In this document: piece after piece, positions 1 to 6,492 of the stretch
How the letters are laid out: each line of letters starts with the position of its first letter
Numbering within the stretch: position 1 is the first letter of the stretch
NCBI GenBank assembly: GCA_030039655.1
Contig: JASHVC010000732.1
Location: 1-9,552, forward strand
Length of the DNA stretch: 9,552 nt
Source: Xanthobacteraceae bacterium
GTDB lineage: Bacteria; Pseudomonadota; Alphaproteobacteria; Rhizobiales; Xanthobacteraceae
Reading direction: 5' to 3'
Made by a program: the position numbers and the translations under genes
The notes under the pieces: generated by a model
The model's input: only the letters and a program-made list of their open reading frames with translations
The model's database searches: none
What the model was told of the DNA's origin: nothing

Positions 1-224
1 TAGAAGAGGAGGTCTGGCCAAATGAAGGTAGTCAACTAATGCGACTTTCATCAAGCGCTCCCAACAAGGATCGATCAGCAATCTAGCCGAAAATATTTAC
101 GGAGATTCTACGTTTTGAGCTGCGTACCGTCATTTGTTAATTTTTGGTTATTAGACTGCAGCAATAGCTTCTGGAGCACGGTCGCAATCAGGCACCCGAA
201 GCGAAGCGCTCGAAGGGAATAGTT
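1..224. other. AT-rich leader region upstream of the glycosyltransferase
   Basis: No complete gene is visible here. The plus frame starting at base 3 is open to a TAG at 84-86 and encodes 27 residues beginning EEEVWPNEG. It could be the end of a gene that starts left of the window, but nothing in it is recognisable. A Shine-Dalgarno-like AGGAGG at 7-12 precedes an ATG at 22 that opens only a 5-codon frame, so it is probably incidental. Positions 130-165 are rich in A and T, unlike most of the window, and could hold the promoter of the next gene. I saw no clean -35/-10 pair; the nearest is TTGAGC at 115-120 and TAATTT at 138-143, 17 nt apart. Confidence 0.3.
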
Positions 225-977
225 TTGCACATCCACCTTGTCAACCTCGACCGCAACCCGGAACGGCTCGCAGAATTTTGCAGCGTGAACCATCACCTCA
301 CTAGCGTGTCTCGGTTCCCAGCGGTCGACGGCAACAACCTTGAACTTGAATCACTGGTTCAACAAGGGCTGGTGACCAAGGACATCCTTAGTATGTTTTC
401 TGTCGGAGCGCTCGGCTGCGCGATGTCGAACATAACGCTTTGGGACAGGGCGATCGCGAACGACAAAATTGTTACAATTTGCGAGGACGACGCCATATTC
501 AATGATCACTTTGAGGAGTACGCGGAAGACCTGCTAAAACGTCTCCCGGAAGATTGGACCATAGTTTTCTGGGGGTTCAACTTTAATTTATTTGTTTGCT
601 TCGAGGTGCTACCAGGGGTATCGCCGTGTGTCGCTACATTCAACCAAGATCAAATGCGCCAAGGGGCCAGCGCCTTTAAGAGCCAAGTCATCACGCCGCA
701 AGCTTACAAGGCAAGGTGGATTTTTGGCACATCCTGTTATTCAATTTCGCCGCGCGGAGCAAAAATCCTCAAGAGCAAAATTCTTCCTCTACGCCCTCAA
801 ACCATCCCATTGCCGGAAGCACAGCGCGTGCCCCCTTATCGCCCGAAATGGCGGACTGTCGGTATCGATAATTGCATTAATGCGGTTCATCGGGAGATAA
901 ATTCGTTTGTCTGCTTCCCGCCGCTAGTTATCTCAAAGAATGAACGGGAGAAATCTACTATACTCAACGCGAGTTGA
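225..977 (+). CDS. Glycosyltransferase family 25 (LPS/surface polysaccharide type)
   Basis: The 250-residue product matches the GT25 pattern of LPS-modifying and beta-1,4-galactosyltransferase-like enzymes, which transfer a sugar from a nucleotide donor to a surface glycan at the cytoplasmic face. Motifs in order: LVNLDRNPERL (5-15), GALGCAMSNITLW (61-73), the acidic ICEDDA (85-90, the likely metal/nucleotide-sugar site), GTSCYSISPRGA (168-179) and VGID (212-215). The start is a TTG at 225: an in-frame TAG at 165-167 with no ATG or GTG after it excludes a longer form, the N-terminal strand motif begins here, and GAAGGG lies about 7 nt upstream. Base composition is distinct: 24 of 60 G+C in 541-600 against 43 of 60 in 5461-5520. 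This suggests horizontal acquisition, as is common for surface glycan genes. No other glycan gene is in the window. The family call is firm; the sugar and acceptor are unknown. Confidence 0.85.
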   Translation: MHIHLVNLDRNPERLAEFCSVNHHLTSVSRFPAVDGNNLELESLVQQGLVTKDILSMFSVGALGCAMSNITLWDRAIANDKIVTICEDDAIFNDHFEEYAEDLLKRLPEDWTIVFWGFNFNLFVCFEVLPGVSPCVATFNQDQMRQGASAFKSQVITPQAYKARWIFGTSCYSISPRGAKILKSKILPLRPQTIPLPEAQRVPPYRPKWRTVGIDNCINAVHREINSFVCFPPLVISKNEREKSTILNAS

Positions 978-1023
978 GTCTGGTTACGTGTGTCCCCGGT
1001 CGCGGTTGAAGGAGTCTATCGTA

Positions 1024-1067
1024 GGCGGTCCGCCAAGAGTGGAGAGTTTGGTAGCGGACCGGTCCGC
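1024..1067. promoter_or_regulatory. Paired GC-rich palindromes upstream of the TadE genes
   Basis: Two inverted repeats share the octamer CGGTCCGC, at 1026-1033 and 1060-1067 (34 bp apart). The first is GGCGG-T-CCGCC at 1024-1034. The second is a perfect 14-bp palindrome, GCGGACCGGTCCGC, at 1054-1067. They lie in the 155-bp gap between the glycosyltransferase and the first TadE gene. They could be operator half-sites or a transcript hairpin ending the upstream gene, but no T-run follows. Function is inferred from position only. Confidence 0.3.
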
Positions 1068-1132
1068 GGACGCTGCGTTAACGCGCCAGCGCTGTTTGGA
1101 GTAACCCTTCCCTAGCAAATTCGACATAGAAA

Positions 1133-1720
1133 ATGCGCTGTTGGAGCGTATGCGCGATGTTCGCGGCTTTTCGTCGAAGGCTGGGTCGGAGCGCAAGTCG
1201 GCTTCGGTCCTACAGACAGTTCGCCTTCTCCAAGAAGGCCTCCGCGGCGGTCGAATTCGGCCTGATAGCAGCGCCGTTCTTTGCCCTGCTCATAGCGCTG
1301 TTCCAGACCGCCCTGGTGTTCTTCGCCGGCCGAGTTCTCGACGTAACCACGCTGCAGGCCAGCCGCTACATCCTGACCGGTCAGGCGCAAAACGCGAGCT
1401 ACACGCAGGCCCAATTTGCGACCTACGTCTGCAACAACACTTTCGCGCTTTTCACCTGCGCCAATTTCATGATCAACGTGAACACCTATAGCAGCTTCTC
1501 GTCAGCCGTCACGACAGCTCCGACTTTGACCTACAATAAACAGGGGCAAGTGACTAACACGTGGTCCTATTCGCCGGGCGGCCCCAACGACATCGTGGTC
1601 GTCCAGGTAATGTATCAATGGCCGATCGTGCTCGGCCCGCTCGGCTTCAACCTTTCAACTCTTTCAAACGGCGATCGGCTCTTGATGTCGACCGCAGTCT
1701 TCAAGAACGAGCCCTATTGA
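1133..1720 (+). CDS. TadE-like minor pilin / pilus assembly protein (first of pair)
   Basis: This 195-residue protein has the TadE architecture: an Arg-rich N-terminus (about 1-35), a prepilin-like motif with KASAAVEF around Glu41, one hydrophobic segment (about 42-65) and a periplasmic domain. The domain carries two Cys (C100, C109) that could form a disulfide. TadE/TadF proteins are minor pseudopilins of Tad (type IVc, Flp) pilus systems, cleaved by a prepilin peptidase and placed in the inner membrane. Putting Glu at the conserved +5 position sets cleavage between Ala36 and Ser37, so Ala rather than the usual Gly is at -1. The ATG at 1133 gives the longest frame but has no visible ribosome binding site. 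The in-frame ATG at 1157 has GGAG at 1143-1146 and may be the true start (187 residues). The stop codon overlaps the next start by one base. No tadABC, flp or secretin gene is in the window, so the pair is detached from a Tad core locus. Confidence 0.75.
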   Translation: MRCWSVCAMFAAFRRRLGRSASRLRSYRQFAFSKKASAAVEFGLIAAPFFALLIALFQTALVFFAGRVLDVTTLQASRYILTGQAQNASYTQAQFATYVCNNTFALFTCANFMINVNTYSSFSSAVTTAPTLTYNKQGQVTNTWSYSPGGPNDIVVVQVMYQWPIVLGPLGFNLSTLSNGDRLLMSTAVFKNEPY

Positions 1721-2289
1721 TGAGGTCAGCCCGGACCACGGCGGAAATGCGAGCCTATCTGCGGCGCTTTGCAGGCGATCGCAAGGCCATCTCTGCGGTC
1801 GAGTTCGGCCTCATCCTGCCGTTCATGGTGTTCACCTATCTGGGCAGCGTCGAGCTGCAAGATGGTCTGTCGATCTACTTCAAAGTCACGGAGACCGCAC
1901 GGACCGTGACCGACCTCGCCTCTCAATACGTCACCATCGATCCTACGACCATGAGCAACGTTCTGGGCGCTTCCGCCCAGGTCGTCGCGCCCTACTCGTC
2001 GGCGGGCATGATCGTGACCGTTTCGCAAGTGAATCCTACAAACGCGAACGGCCAGGGCACCATTGCCTGGAGCTGCTCGCTCAACGGCACCGCGCGGACG
2101 ACCGGATCGACGGTCACGCTGCCAACCAACTTGCAGACGCCGAGCGGCGTTTCGATCATTTGGGGAGAGGTCACCTACCCATACAAGCCGGCCTCGGCCA
2201 CGGTGATCACTGGCACGATCGATATGTACCAAGCCGACTATTTTTACCCGCGATTGTCGAACTCGGTGGCATTGACGTCCGGCTGCTGA
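1720..2289 (+). CDS. TadE-like minor pilin / pilus assembly protein (second of pair)
   Basis: This 189-residue protein has the same plan as its neighbour: a basic leader, the motif RKAISAVEFGLILPF with the conserved Glu at residue 28, one hydrophobic segment (about 29-48) and an extracytoplasmic Thr/Ser/Val-rich domain. That domain contains the Cys of WSCSLNG and a terminal Cys (TSGC), which might pair. The ATG at 1720 was chosen because it overlaps the upstream TGA (TGATGA), the usual sign of translational coupling. The frame is open further upstream, but that stretch is the shadow of the first pilin gene. An in-frame ATG at 1747 is an alternative. As in the first protein, the inferred prepilin cleavage (A23/I24) has Ala at -1. 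The two are likely partners, like TadE and TadF, but sequence alone does not say which is which. The family call is firm; the role in a specific pilus is inferred. Confidence 0.75.
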   Translation: MRSARTTAEMRAYLRRFAGDRKAISAVEFGLILPFMVFTYLGSVELQDGLSIYFKVTETARTVTDLASQYVTIDPTTMSNVLGASAQVVAPYSSAGMIVTVSQVNPTNANGQGTIAWSCSLNGTARTTGSTVTLPTNLQTPSGVSIIWGEVTYPYKPASATVITGTIDMYQADYFYPRLSNSVALTSGC

Positions 2290-2794
2290 CAGGCACCACT
2301 TGCAAGGCTGGGCGACGGAACTCCGCGCGGTCAAGGCGTGGGCGCTCACGCGCCCTGCTTGCGCGGGGGCGCCATGAGCGTGGGCTGGATACGATCGCCA
2401 AGGCGCCGGCTTTGATGAAGGCTGACGTGACAGCGCGCCCCCATTCGTAAATTTCGATAGCCTCGCCGGTCGCGCTTGGCTCGACCGACAATACGGCGCG
2501 CGCGAAGCGTCGAACCGTTGCGGTGTGTCTCGACGGCCTCGACGTTAGGGACTTGCAGACTGTTGGGATCGAAGTTGAACCGCGGCCAGCGACTGCGGCA
2601 TTTTGGTTCAGATGGTTCCCGATCTTCCGGAAACCCGCATTTCTGGTCCCCAGGCCTTTGCACAGTCGCGCGAATGTGAAGCTAAGGGTGCGTCGACTTC
2701 CACAATTCGCCGCGATGCTCGCATGACCTGAAATACATCTTCGCGGGACGGGAATTCCAGCACTGTCGCCATCAATTGGGCGGCGGATATTGCG
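2290..2794. other. 505-bp stretch without a convincing gene; possible decayed minus-strand frame
   Basis: No plus-strand frame here looks coding. On the minus strand two adjacent frames give protein-like text with GC-rich third positions. One runs about 2590 to 2517 (WPRFNFDPNSLQVPNVEAVE...). The other continues about 2516 to 2375 (TVRRFARAVLSVEPSATGEA, then IEIYEWGRAVTSAF). Joining them needs a frameshift near 2517. This may be a broken gene or chance open frames of GC-rich DNA; I recognise no family. A hairpin lies at 2340-2355. The promoter of the kinase gene must lie in the right part, but I could not identify one. Confidence 0.3.
2340..2355 (+). terminator. Hairpin downstream of the TadE pair
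   Basis: GGGCGC-TCAC-GCGCCC forms a perfect 6-bp GC stem with a 4-nt loop, about 50 nt after the second TadE stop codon. There is no T-run after it, so it is at best a weak intrinsic terminator or a 3'-end stabilising hairpin. Confidence 0.25.
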
Positions 2795-3907
2795 ATGGGG
2801 CCGCTTACGGAGCCGCCGGTGGTAAGATTGGCGTTAGGCTGGTGGCGTGAGCTTTGGCACCGTGGGCTGCCGCCGCGTTCGCCGTTGTCGTTTCTCTTCG
2901 CGCTGGCGTGCGTCGCGATTGCGACATTGGTTCGCGTCGGACTCGGCGAGATCAGCTCGGCCAGCGCGGTGTTCGCGCCCTATTACTCGGCCACGCTCGT
3001 GGCCGCTCTTGTGGGCGGGTGGCGAGCGGGCACCGTCTCCGCCGTTTCGGGCGCGCTTGCTGCCTTGTGGCTCTTCGTTCCGCCCGACTGGCAATCGCAT
3101 GCCTTCGATCGCGAATGGTTCGCCAGCTATTTGCTCTTTGCCATATCCTCGGTAGTGATCGTCTGGGCCGCGAAAAGCTACCGCGACCTGCTGTGGCGGC
3201 TGCGCGAGGAACAAGATCGGCGGCAGCTGCTCAACCATGAACTGGCACACCGTATCCGTAATACGCTGACCATCGTCCAGTCCGTGATCAGCCAAACCCT
3301 GCGTGACCAACCCGCCGCTCTGATCAAACTCAATGACCGCATAGCTGCGTTGGCGGCGACCAATGATCTGCTGGTTAAGTCCGAGTGGCGCGGCGCCTCT
3401 GTGAGAAACATCCTCGCCGGCGAATTCGCGCCGTACGACCCCGCGCGTTTTCGTCTGGACGGTTTCGATTTCGAATGTCCGGCCGAGGTTGCGACCGTAC
3501 TGGCGTTGATGTTTCACGAGTTGACGACCAATGCCGCGAAATACGGCGCGCTCTCCACACCTCGCGGCCGGGTCAGCGTTGCCTGGACCAAGCATGACCA
3601 GCGGGTCGAGTTCGACTGGGTCGAGAGTGGCGGTCCACAACCGATCACCCAACGGCGCGAAGGATTCGGCAGCACGCTTCTGCGCAGAGGCCTGCAGCAG
3701 TTCGACGGAGTCGTCGACATGCGGTTCGCACCGAGCGGACTGCATTGCGAGCTTGCGCTGTCCTTACCGCCGCCGCGGCGTCGCGAAGCCCGCGATCTCG
3801 CCATCGAGCAGCCACGTGCCGCACCTGTCTCGAGGCCATCCGCGGGTACGCCCGCACGCAAGACAACGTTGGTCGTTCGTCCGCCGCGCATCGCTGGCCA
3901 AAAGTAA
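2795..3907 (+). CDS. Membrane-bound HWE-family sensor histidine kinase
   Basis: The 370-residue product is a two-component sensor kinase that autophosphorylates on His and passes the phosphate to a response regulator. The N-terminus carries several hydrophobic segments (about 31-50, 62-95, 109-126). The run APYYSATLVAALVGGWRAGT resembles the DUF4118/KdpD-type membrane sensor. A short coiled linker (127-147) leads to the phosphoacceptor motif ELAHRIRNTLTIVQ, with His152 the likely site. The HWE hallmarks are present: the N-box FHELTTNAAKYGAL (240-253, His241) and the WxE of DWVESGGP (274-281). A G-box-like EGFGSTLLRRG follows (289-299). The last 45 residues are a Pro/Arg-rich tail outside the catalytic core. 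The ATG at 2795 follows a GGCGG stretch; a GTG nine codons in is a possible alternative. No response regulator, PhyR or ECF sigma gene is adjacent. HWE kinases in alphaproteobacteria often act in light or general stress responses, but the signal here is unknown. Confidence 0.88.
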   Translation: MGPLTEPPVVRLALGWWRELWHRGLPPRSPLSFLFALACVAIATLVRVGLGEISSASAVFAPYYSATLVAALVGGWRAGTVSAVSGALAALWLFVPPDWQSHAFDREWFASYLLFAISSVVIVWAAKSYRDLLWRLREEQDRRQLLNHELAHRIRNTLTIVQSVISQTLRDQPAALIKLNDRIAALAATNDLLVKSEWRGASVRNILAGEFAPYDPARFRLDGFDFECPAEVATVLALMFHELTTNAAKYGALSTPRGRVSVAWTKHDQRVEFDWVESGGPQPITQRREGFGSTLLRRGLQQFDGVVDMRFAPSGLHCELALSLPPPRRREARDLAIEQPRAAPVSRPSAGTPARKTTLVVRPPRIAGQK

Positions 3908-3910
3908 CTG

Positions 3911-3934
3911 CCTGCGCAACGGTTTGTCCGCAGG
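3911..3934 (+). terminator. Hairpin just after the histidine kinase
   Basis: CCTGCG (3911-3916) pairs with CGCAGG (3929-3934) around a 12-nt loop, starting 3 nt after the kinase stop codon. The stem is short and no T-run follows, so terminator activity is uncertain. Confidence 0.2.
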
Positions 3935-3970
3935 ACGCGAACACCACATCTGGTAAGCCCTGGAACGGGC

Positions 3971-3999
3971 TTCACAATCCTGTCACGCCTGCCTATAAA
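3971..3999 (+). promoter_or_regulatory. Sigma-70-type promoter of the HNH gene
   Basis: TTCACA at 3971-3976 and TATAAA at 3994-3999 are separated by exactly 17 nt, each one base from the housekeeping consensus. Transcription would begin near 4006 and give a leader of about 45 nt. That leader includes a small hairpin (GCCGC-ATT-GCGGC, 4012-4024) and the AGGAG ribosome site at 4040-4044. The strength of the match and its position before an isolated gene support the call. Confidence 0.6.
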
Positions 4000-4050
4000 C
4001 TAGGGCCCGTCGCCGCATTGCGGCATAACGAGTCGCACCAGGAGCGCTCT

Positions 4051-4608
4051 TTGAACGCGCAGGTCTCGCCATCGGGTTTTCCGGCGCTGGTCCTCAACGC
4101 CGATTTCCGCCCGTTGAGCTACTACCCGCTGTCGCTGTGGTCGTGGCAGGACGCCATCAAGGCGGTCTTCCTCGAGCGGGTAAACATCGTCGCCAACTAC
4201 GATCGAGCGGTGCACAGCCCGAGCCTGGAAATGAAACTGCCGAGCGTGGTGTCGCTCAAGACCTTCGTGAAACCATCGACCCACCCCGCCTTCACCCGGT
4301 TCAACGTCTTCCTGCGCGACCGCTTCTCTTGCCAGTATTGCGGCACGCGCGACGATCTGACGTTCGACCACCTGGTGCCGCGCTCGCGCGGCGGCCACAC
4401 GACGTGGATCAATGTCGTGGCGGCCTGCTCGCCGTGCAATCTGCGCAAGGGCAACATGACCTCTGCCGAGTCGAACATGTGGCCGTCGCAGAAGCCATTC
4501 CAGCCGACGGTGCAGCACCTGCACCGCAACGGCCGGCTGTTTCCGCCCAACTATCTGCACGACAGCTGGCTCGACTATCTCTACTGGGACACCGAGCTCG
4601 AACCGTAA
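4051..4608 (+). CDS. HNH endonuclease family protein
   Basis: This 185-residue protein has a C-terminal HNH (His-Asn-His, beta-beta-alpha metal) nuclease fold. Zinc-knuckle Cys pairs sit at C94/C97 (CQYC) and C126/C129 (CSPC). The catalytic core is FDHLVPRSRGG (105-115, His107) and NVVAACSPCN (121-130). The N-terminal 80 residues (FPALVLNADFRPLSYYPLSL onward) belong to a family common and well conserved in rhizobia and other alphaproteobacteria, from memory. The start is TTG at 4051: AGGAG lies 6 nt upstream, the promoter above ends at about 4000, and the family's N-terminus begins here. The frame is open further upstream, but that stretch overlaps the kinase gene and is its shadow. The gene stands alone, with no toxin, phage or restriction partner. 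Its physiological role is unknown; DNA repair or processing is plausible for an isolated HNH protein but not shown. Confidence 0.88.
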   Translation: MNAQVSPSGFPALVLNADFRPLSYYPLSLWSWQDAIKAVFLERVNIVANYDRAVHSPSLEMKLPSVVSLKTFVKPSTHPAFTRFNVFLRDRFSCQYCGTRDDLTFDHLVPRSRGGHTTWINVVAACSPCNLRKGNMTSAESNMWPSQKPFQPTVQHLHRNGRLFPPNYLHDSWLDYLYWDTELEP

Positions 4609-4630
4609 GCGCACTCGGCCTGCCTGGGGG

Positions 4631-4647
4631 CGCGGCCCGTAGCCGCG
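4631..4647 (+). terminator. Hairpin downstream of the HNH gene
   Basis: CGCGGC-CCGTA-GCCGCG forms a perfect 6-bp stem with a 5-nt loop, 22 nt after the HNH stop codon. Only a short TGTTT follows, about 10 nt further on, so it is a weak candidate terminator. Confidence 0.3.
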
Positions 4648-4708
4648 AGGGCCACGTGTTTGATGCGTGCGACCCAGAAACATTTAGCATCCTTCCGTAT
4701 TTAGGGTT

Positions 4709-4726
4709 GTGAAGGTCCCGTGACGG
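4709..4726 (-). promoter_or_regulatory. Possible PhoB box before the phosphate transporter
   Basis: Read on the minus strand, the site is CCGTCAC-GGGA-CCTTCAC. This is two 7-mers with the exact 4-nt spacing of the rhizobial Pho box (CTGTCAT/C N4 CTGTCAT/C), agreeing at 11 of 14 positions. It lies 68 bp before the start of a Na+/phosphate cotransporter. The orientation is opposite to the gene, which is less usual, and the same bases form a small stem (AGGtCCCG-TGA-CGGGCCT, 4713-4730), so the match may be chance. Confidence 0.25.
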
Positions 4727-4734
4727 GCCTACAT

Positions 4735-4755
4735 GCGCCGATGGCTCTTCGGCGC
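4735..4755 (+). other. Leader hairpin before the Na/Pi cotransporter
   Basis: GCGCCGA (4735-4741) pairs perfectly with TCGGCGC (4749-4755) around a 7-nt loop, 40 nt before the start codon. It could be part of the 5' leader or end an upstream transcript. There is no T-run, and no known riboswitch is recognisable. Confidence 0.3.
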
Positions 4756-4794
4756 GGGTGCCGACGTTGAACTGAAAGTGCGGAGCCGGTGGCA

Positions 4795-6486
4795 ATGGGA
4801 TCGATTGTCCTCCTCGACCTGATGGGCGGCGTGGCGCTGCTGCTGTGGGGACTACACATGGTTCTCAGCGGCGTGCTGCGCGCGTTCGGCAATGACCTAC
4901 GCCGCTTCCTTTCCAAGGCGCTCAGCAACCGCTTCAAGGCGTTCGGTGCGGGCGTCCTGCTCACGGCGCTGCTGCAAAGCAGCACCGCGACCGGGCTGAT
5001 GACTACTTCCCTCGCCGCCGACGGGCTCGTGAGCCTCGTACCGGCGCTGGCCATCATGCTCGGCGCCAACGTGGGCACAACCCTGATCGTGCAGCTTCTG
5101 TCCTTCAACATTTCGGCAGTGGCGCCGGCCCTGTTCGTCGTCGGCGTCGTCACCTTCCGTGCCGGCGGCCAAAGCCTTACCCGCGCGCTCGGCCGCATCG
5201 CCATCGGGCTCGGCCTAGTGCTGCTGTCGTTGCATATTTTGCTGGACACGCTGGCGCCAGCCGAGCAGGCTCCAGCGGTACGCACACTGCTCGGCGCCGT
5301 GACCACCGATCCGGTGCTGTGCATCGTGATCGCGGCAGCGCTCACCTGGGCGGCGCACTCCAGCGTCGCGGTTGTGCTCCTGGTCATGTCGCTGGCCTAT
5401 TCGCATTTCGTCCCCCCCGCCTCAGCGCTCGCACTTGTACTCGGCGCCAATCTGGGCAGCGCCATCAACCCGCTGATTGAGGCCGGCATCCGCGGCAATC
5501 CGGCGAGCCGGCGGTTGCCCGTGGGCAATCTCATCAATCGCCTGGTCGGTGTCCTGCTCGTGCTTCCGTTCATGCAACCGATCGCACGCGAAATGGCGTC
5601 GCTGCAGCCCGATGCGGCGAAGATGACAGCCGAATTCCATCTGCTGTTCAACGTCGCGCTGGCCGCTCTGTTCATCGGCCCGCTCGACTTCGTGGCGGCG
5701 CTCTTGGTCCGCATGCTGCCTGAGCAGAAGCTGCCGGCCGATCCGTCGGTGCCGCGCTATCTCGACGAAATCGCGCTGGAAACGCCGCCGCTGGCCTTGG
5801 CCAATGCGGCGCGCGAGACGCTGCGCATGGGCGACACCATCGAGACCATGCTGCGCGACGTGATGACCGCGCTTCTGACCAATGACCGCAAGCTCGCCAG
5901 CGACGTATCGCGGCGCGACAACGTCGTCGACCGGCTGACGGAAGCGATCAAGCTCTACCTTACCAAGCTCACCCGCGGCAGCCTCGACGAGACCGAGGGC
6001 CGGCGCGCCATGGAGATCGTGTCGTTCACCATCAACCTGGAGCATATAGGCGACATTATCGACAAGAATCTGTGCCAGCTCGCTGCGAAGAAGATCAGAC
6101 GCAACTATCAGTTCTCCGCCGAGGGTGCAGCGGAGCTGACAGGATTCCACAAGCGCATCTGCGAGAGCCTGCAGGCAGCATTCGGCATCTTCATGCGCGG
6201 TGACTTGGATGCTGCCCGCCGCCTGCTGCGGGAAAAATCCGAGTTGCGCCGCACCGAACTCGACGCCGCCGACCGGCATTTCGAACGGCTTCGCGAGGGC
6301 CGGCCCGAGAGCCTGGAGACCACCTCGCTCCACCTCGACATCTTGAACGATCTCAAGCGCATTCACTCGCATATCTGCTCGGTGGCCTATCCGGTGCTGG
6401 AAGCAGCGGGCGAACTCCCGGCCCGCGAAAGCGCCAAAGGCGATACGGTCTCGGATGCGCTGGCCTATCAGCCGAAGCTGCCGTGA
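4795..6486 (+). CDS. Na+/phosphate cotransporter (NptA/YjbB type) with C-terminal PhoU-like domain
   Basis: This 563-residue inner-membrane protein belongs to the sodium/phosphate symporter family, which moves phosphate together with Na+. It has two repeated transport halves. The first carries LLQSSTATG (59-67, the classic QSS motif) and GANVGTT (90-96). The second carries AHSSVAVV (187-194) and GANLGSA (218-224), with His in place of the usual Gln, which I believe is normal in this subfamily. About eight hydrophobic segments span residues 5-305. From about 333 onward the protein is helical and charged, resembling PhoU (ETLRMGDTIETMLRDVM; INLEHIGDIIDKNL); in other proteins this domain senses or regulates phosphate flux. 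The ATG at 4795 was chosen because GGAG at 4782-4785 is 9 nt away; the GTG at 4789 would be only 3 nt from it. The gene is single, and a possible Pho box lies upstream. Family and fusion are firm; the direction of transport (uptake or efflux) is uncertain. Confidence 0.9.
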   Translation: MGSIVLLDLMGGVALLLWGLHMVLSGVLRAFGNDLRRFLSKALSNRFKAFGAGVLLTALLQSSTATGLMTTSLAADGLVSLVPALAIMLGANVGTTLIVQLLSFNISAVAPALFVVGVVTFRAGGQSLTRALGRIAIGLGLVLLSLHILLDTLAPAEQAPAVRTLLGAVTTDPVLCIVIAAALTWAAHSSVAVVLLVMSLAYSHFVPPASALALVLGANLGSAINPLIEAGIRGNPASRRLPVGNLINRLVGVLLVLPFMQPIAREMASLQPDAAKMTAEFHLLFNVALAALFIGPLDFVAALLVRMLPEQKLPADPSVPRYLDEIALETPPLALANAARETLRMGDTIETMLRDVMTALLTNDRKLASDVSRRDNVVDRLTEAIKLYLTKLTRGSLDETEGRRAMEIVSFTINLEHIGDIIDKNLCQLAAKKIRRNYQFSAEGAAELTGFHKRICESLQAAFGIFMRGDLDAARRLLREKSELRRTELDAADRHFERLREGRPESLETTSLHLDILNDLKRIHSHICSVAYPVLEAAGELPARESAKGDTVSDALAYQPKLP

Positions 6487-6492
6487 GCTTCG

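Noticed and set aside
7..39. AGGAGG with an ATG 9 nt downstream, as a start of a gene or leader peptide
   Set aside because: The frame ends after five codons, with no attenuator-like structure or amino-acid bias to suggest a leader peptide.
108..296. A 62-codon minus-strand frame overlapping the start of the glycosyltransferase
   Set aside because: It overlaps the conserved N-terminal motif of the GT25 gene, has no recognisable domain and no clear ribosome binding site.
2318..2340. GGAAC followed by CGTG, considered as an EcfG general-stress promoter
   Set aside because: The spacer is 15 rather than 16-17 nt and the -10 element is CGTG rather than CGTT; there is also no gene suitably placed.
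2603..2623. Minus-strand IGNHLNQ, reminiscent of the IGNNLNQ motif of MobC-like relaxosome proteins
   Set aside because: Only seven residues match, there is no supporting context (no relaxase, oriT or longer similarity), and the flanking text does not continue the family pattern.
2834..3745. A 303-codon open frame on the minus strand opposite the histidine kinase
   Set aside because: It mirrors the codon pattern of a clear HWE kinase on the plus strand. Its predicted protein is rich in Arg, Gln and Gly with no domain, as expected for an antisense frame in GC-rich DNA.
5422..6372. A 316-codon open frame on the minus strand opposite the Na/Pi cotransporter
   Set aside because: It is a shadow of the well-supported transporter gene and has no recognisable motif or ribosome site.
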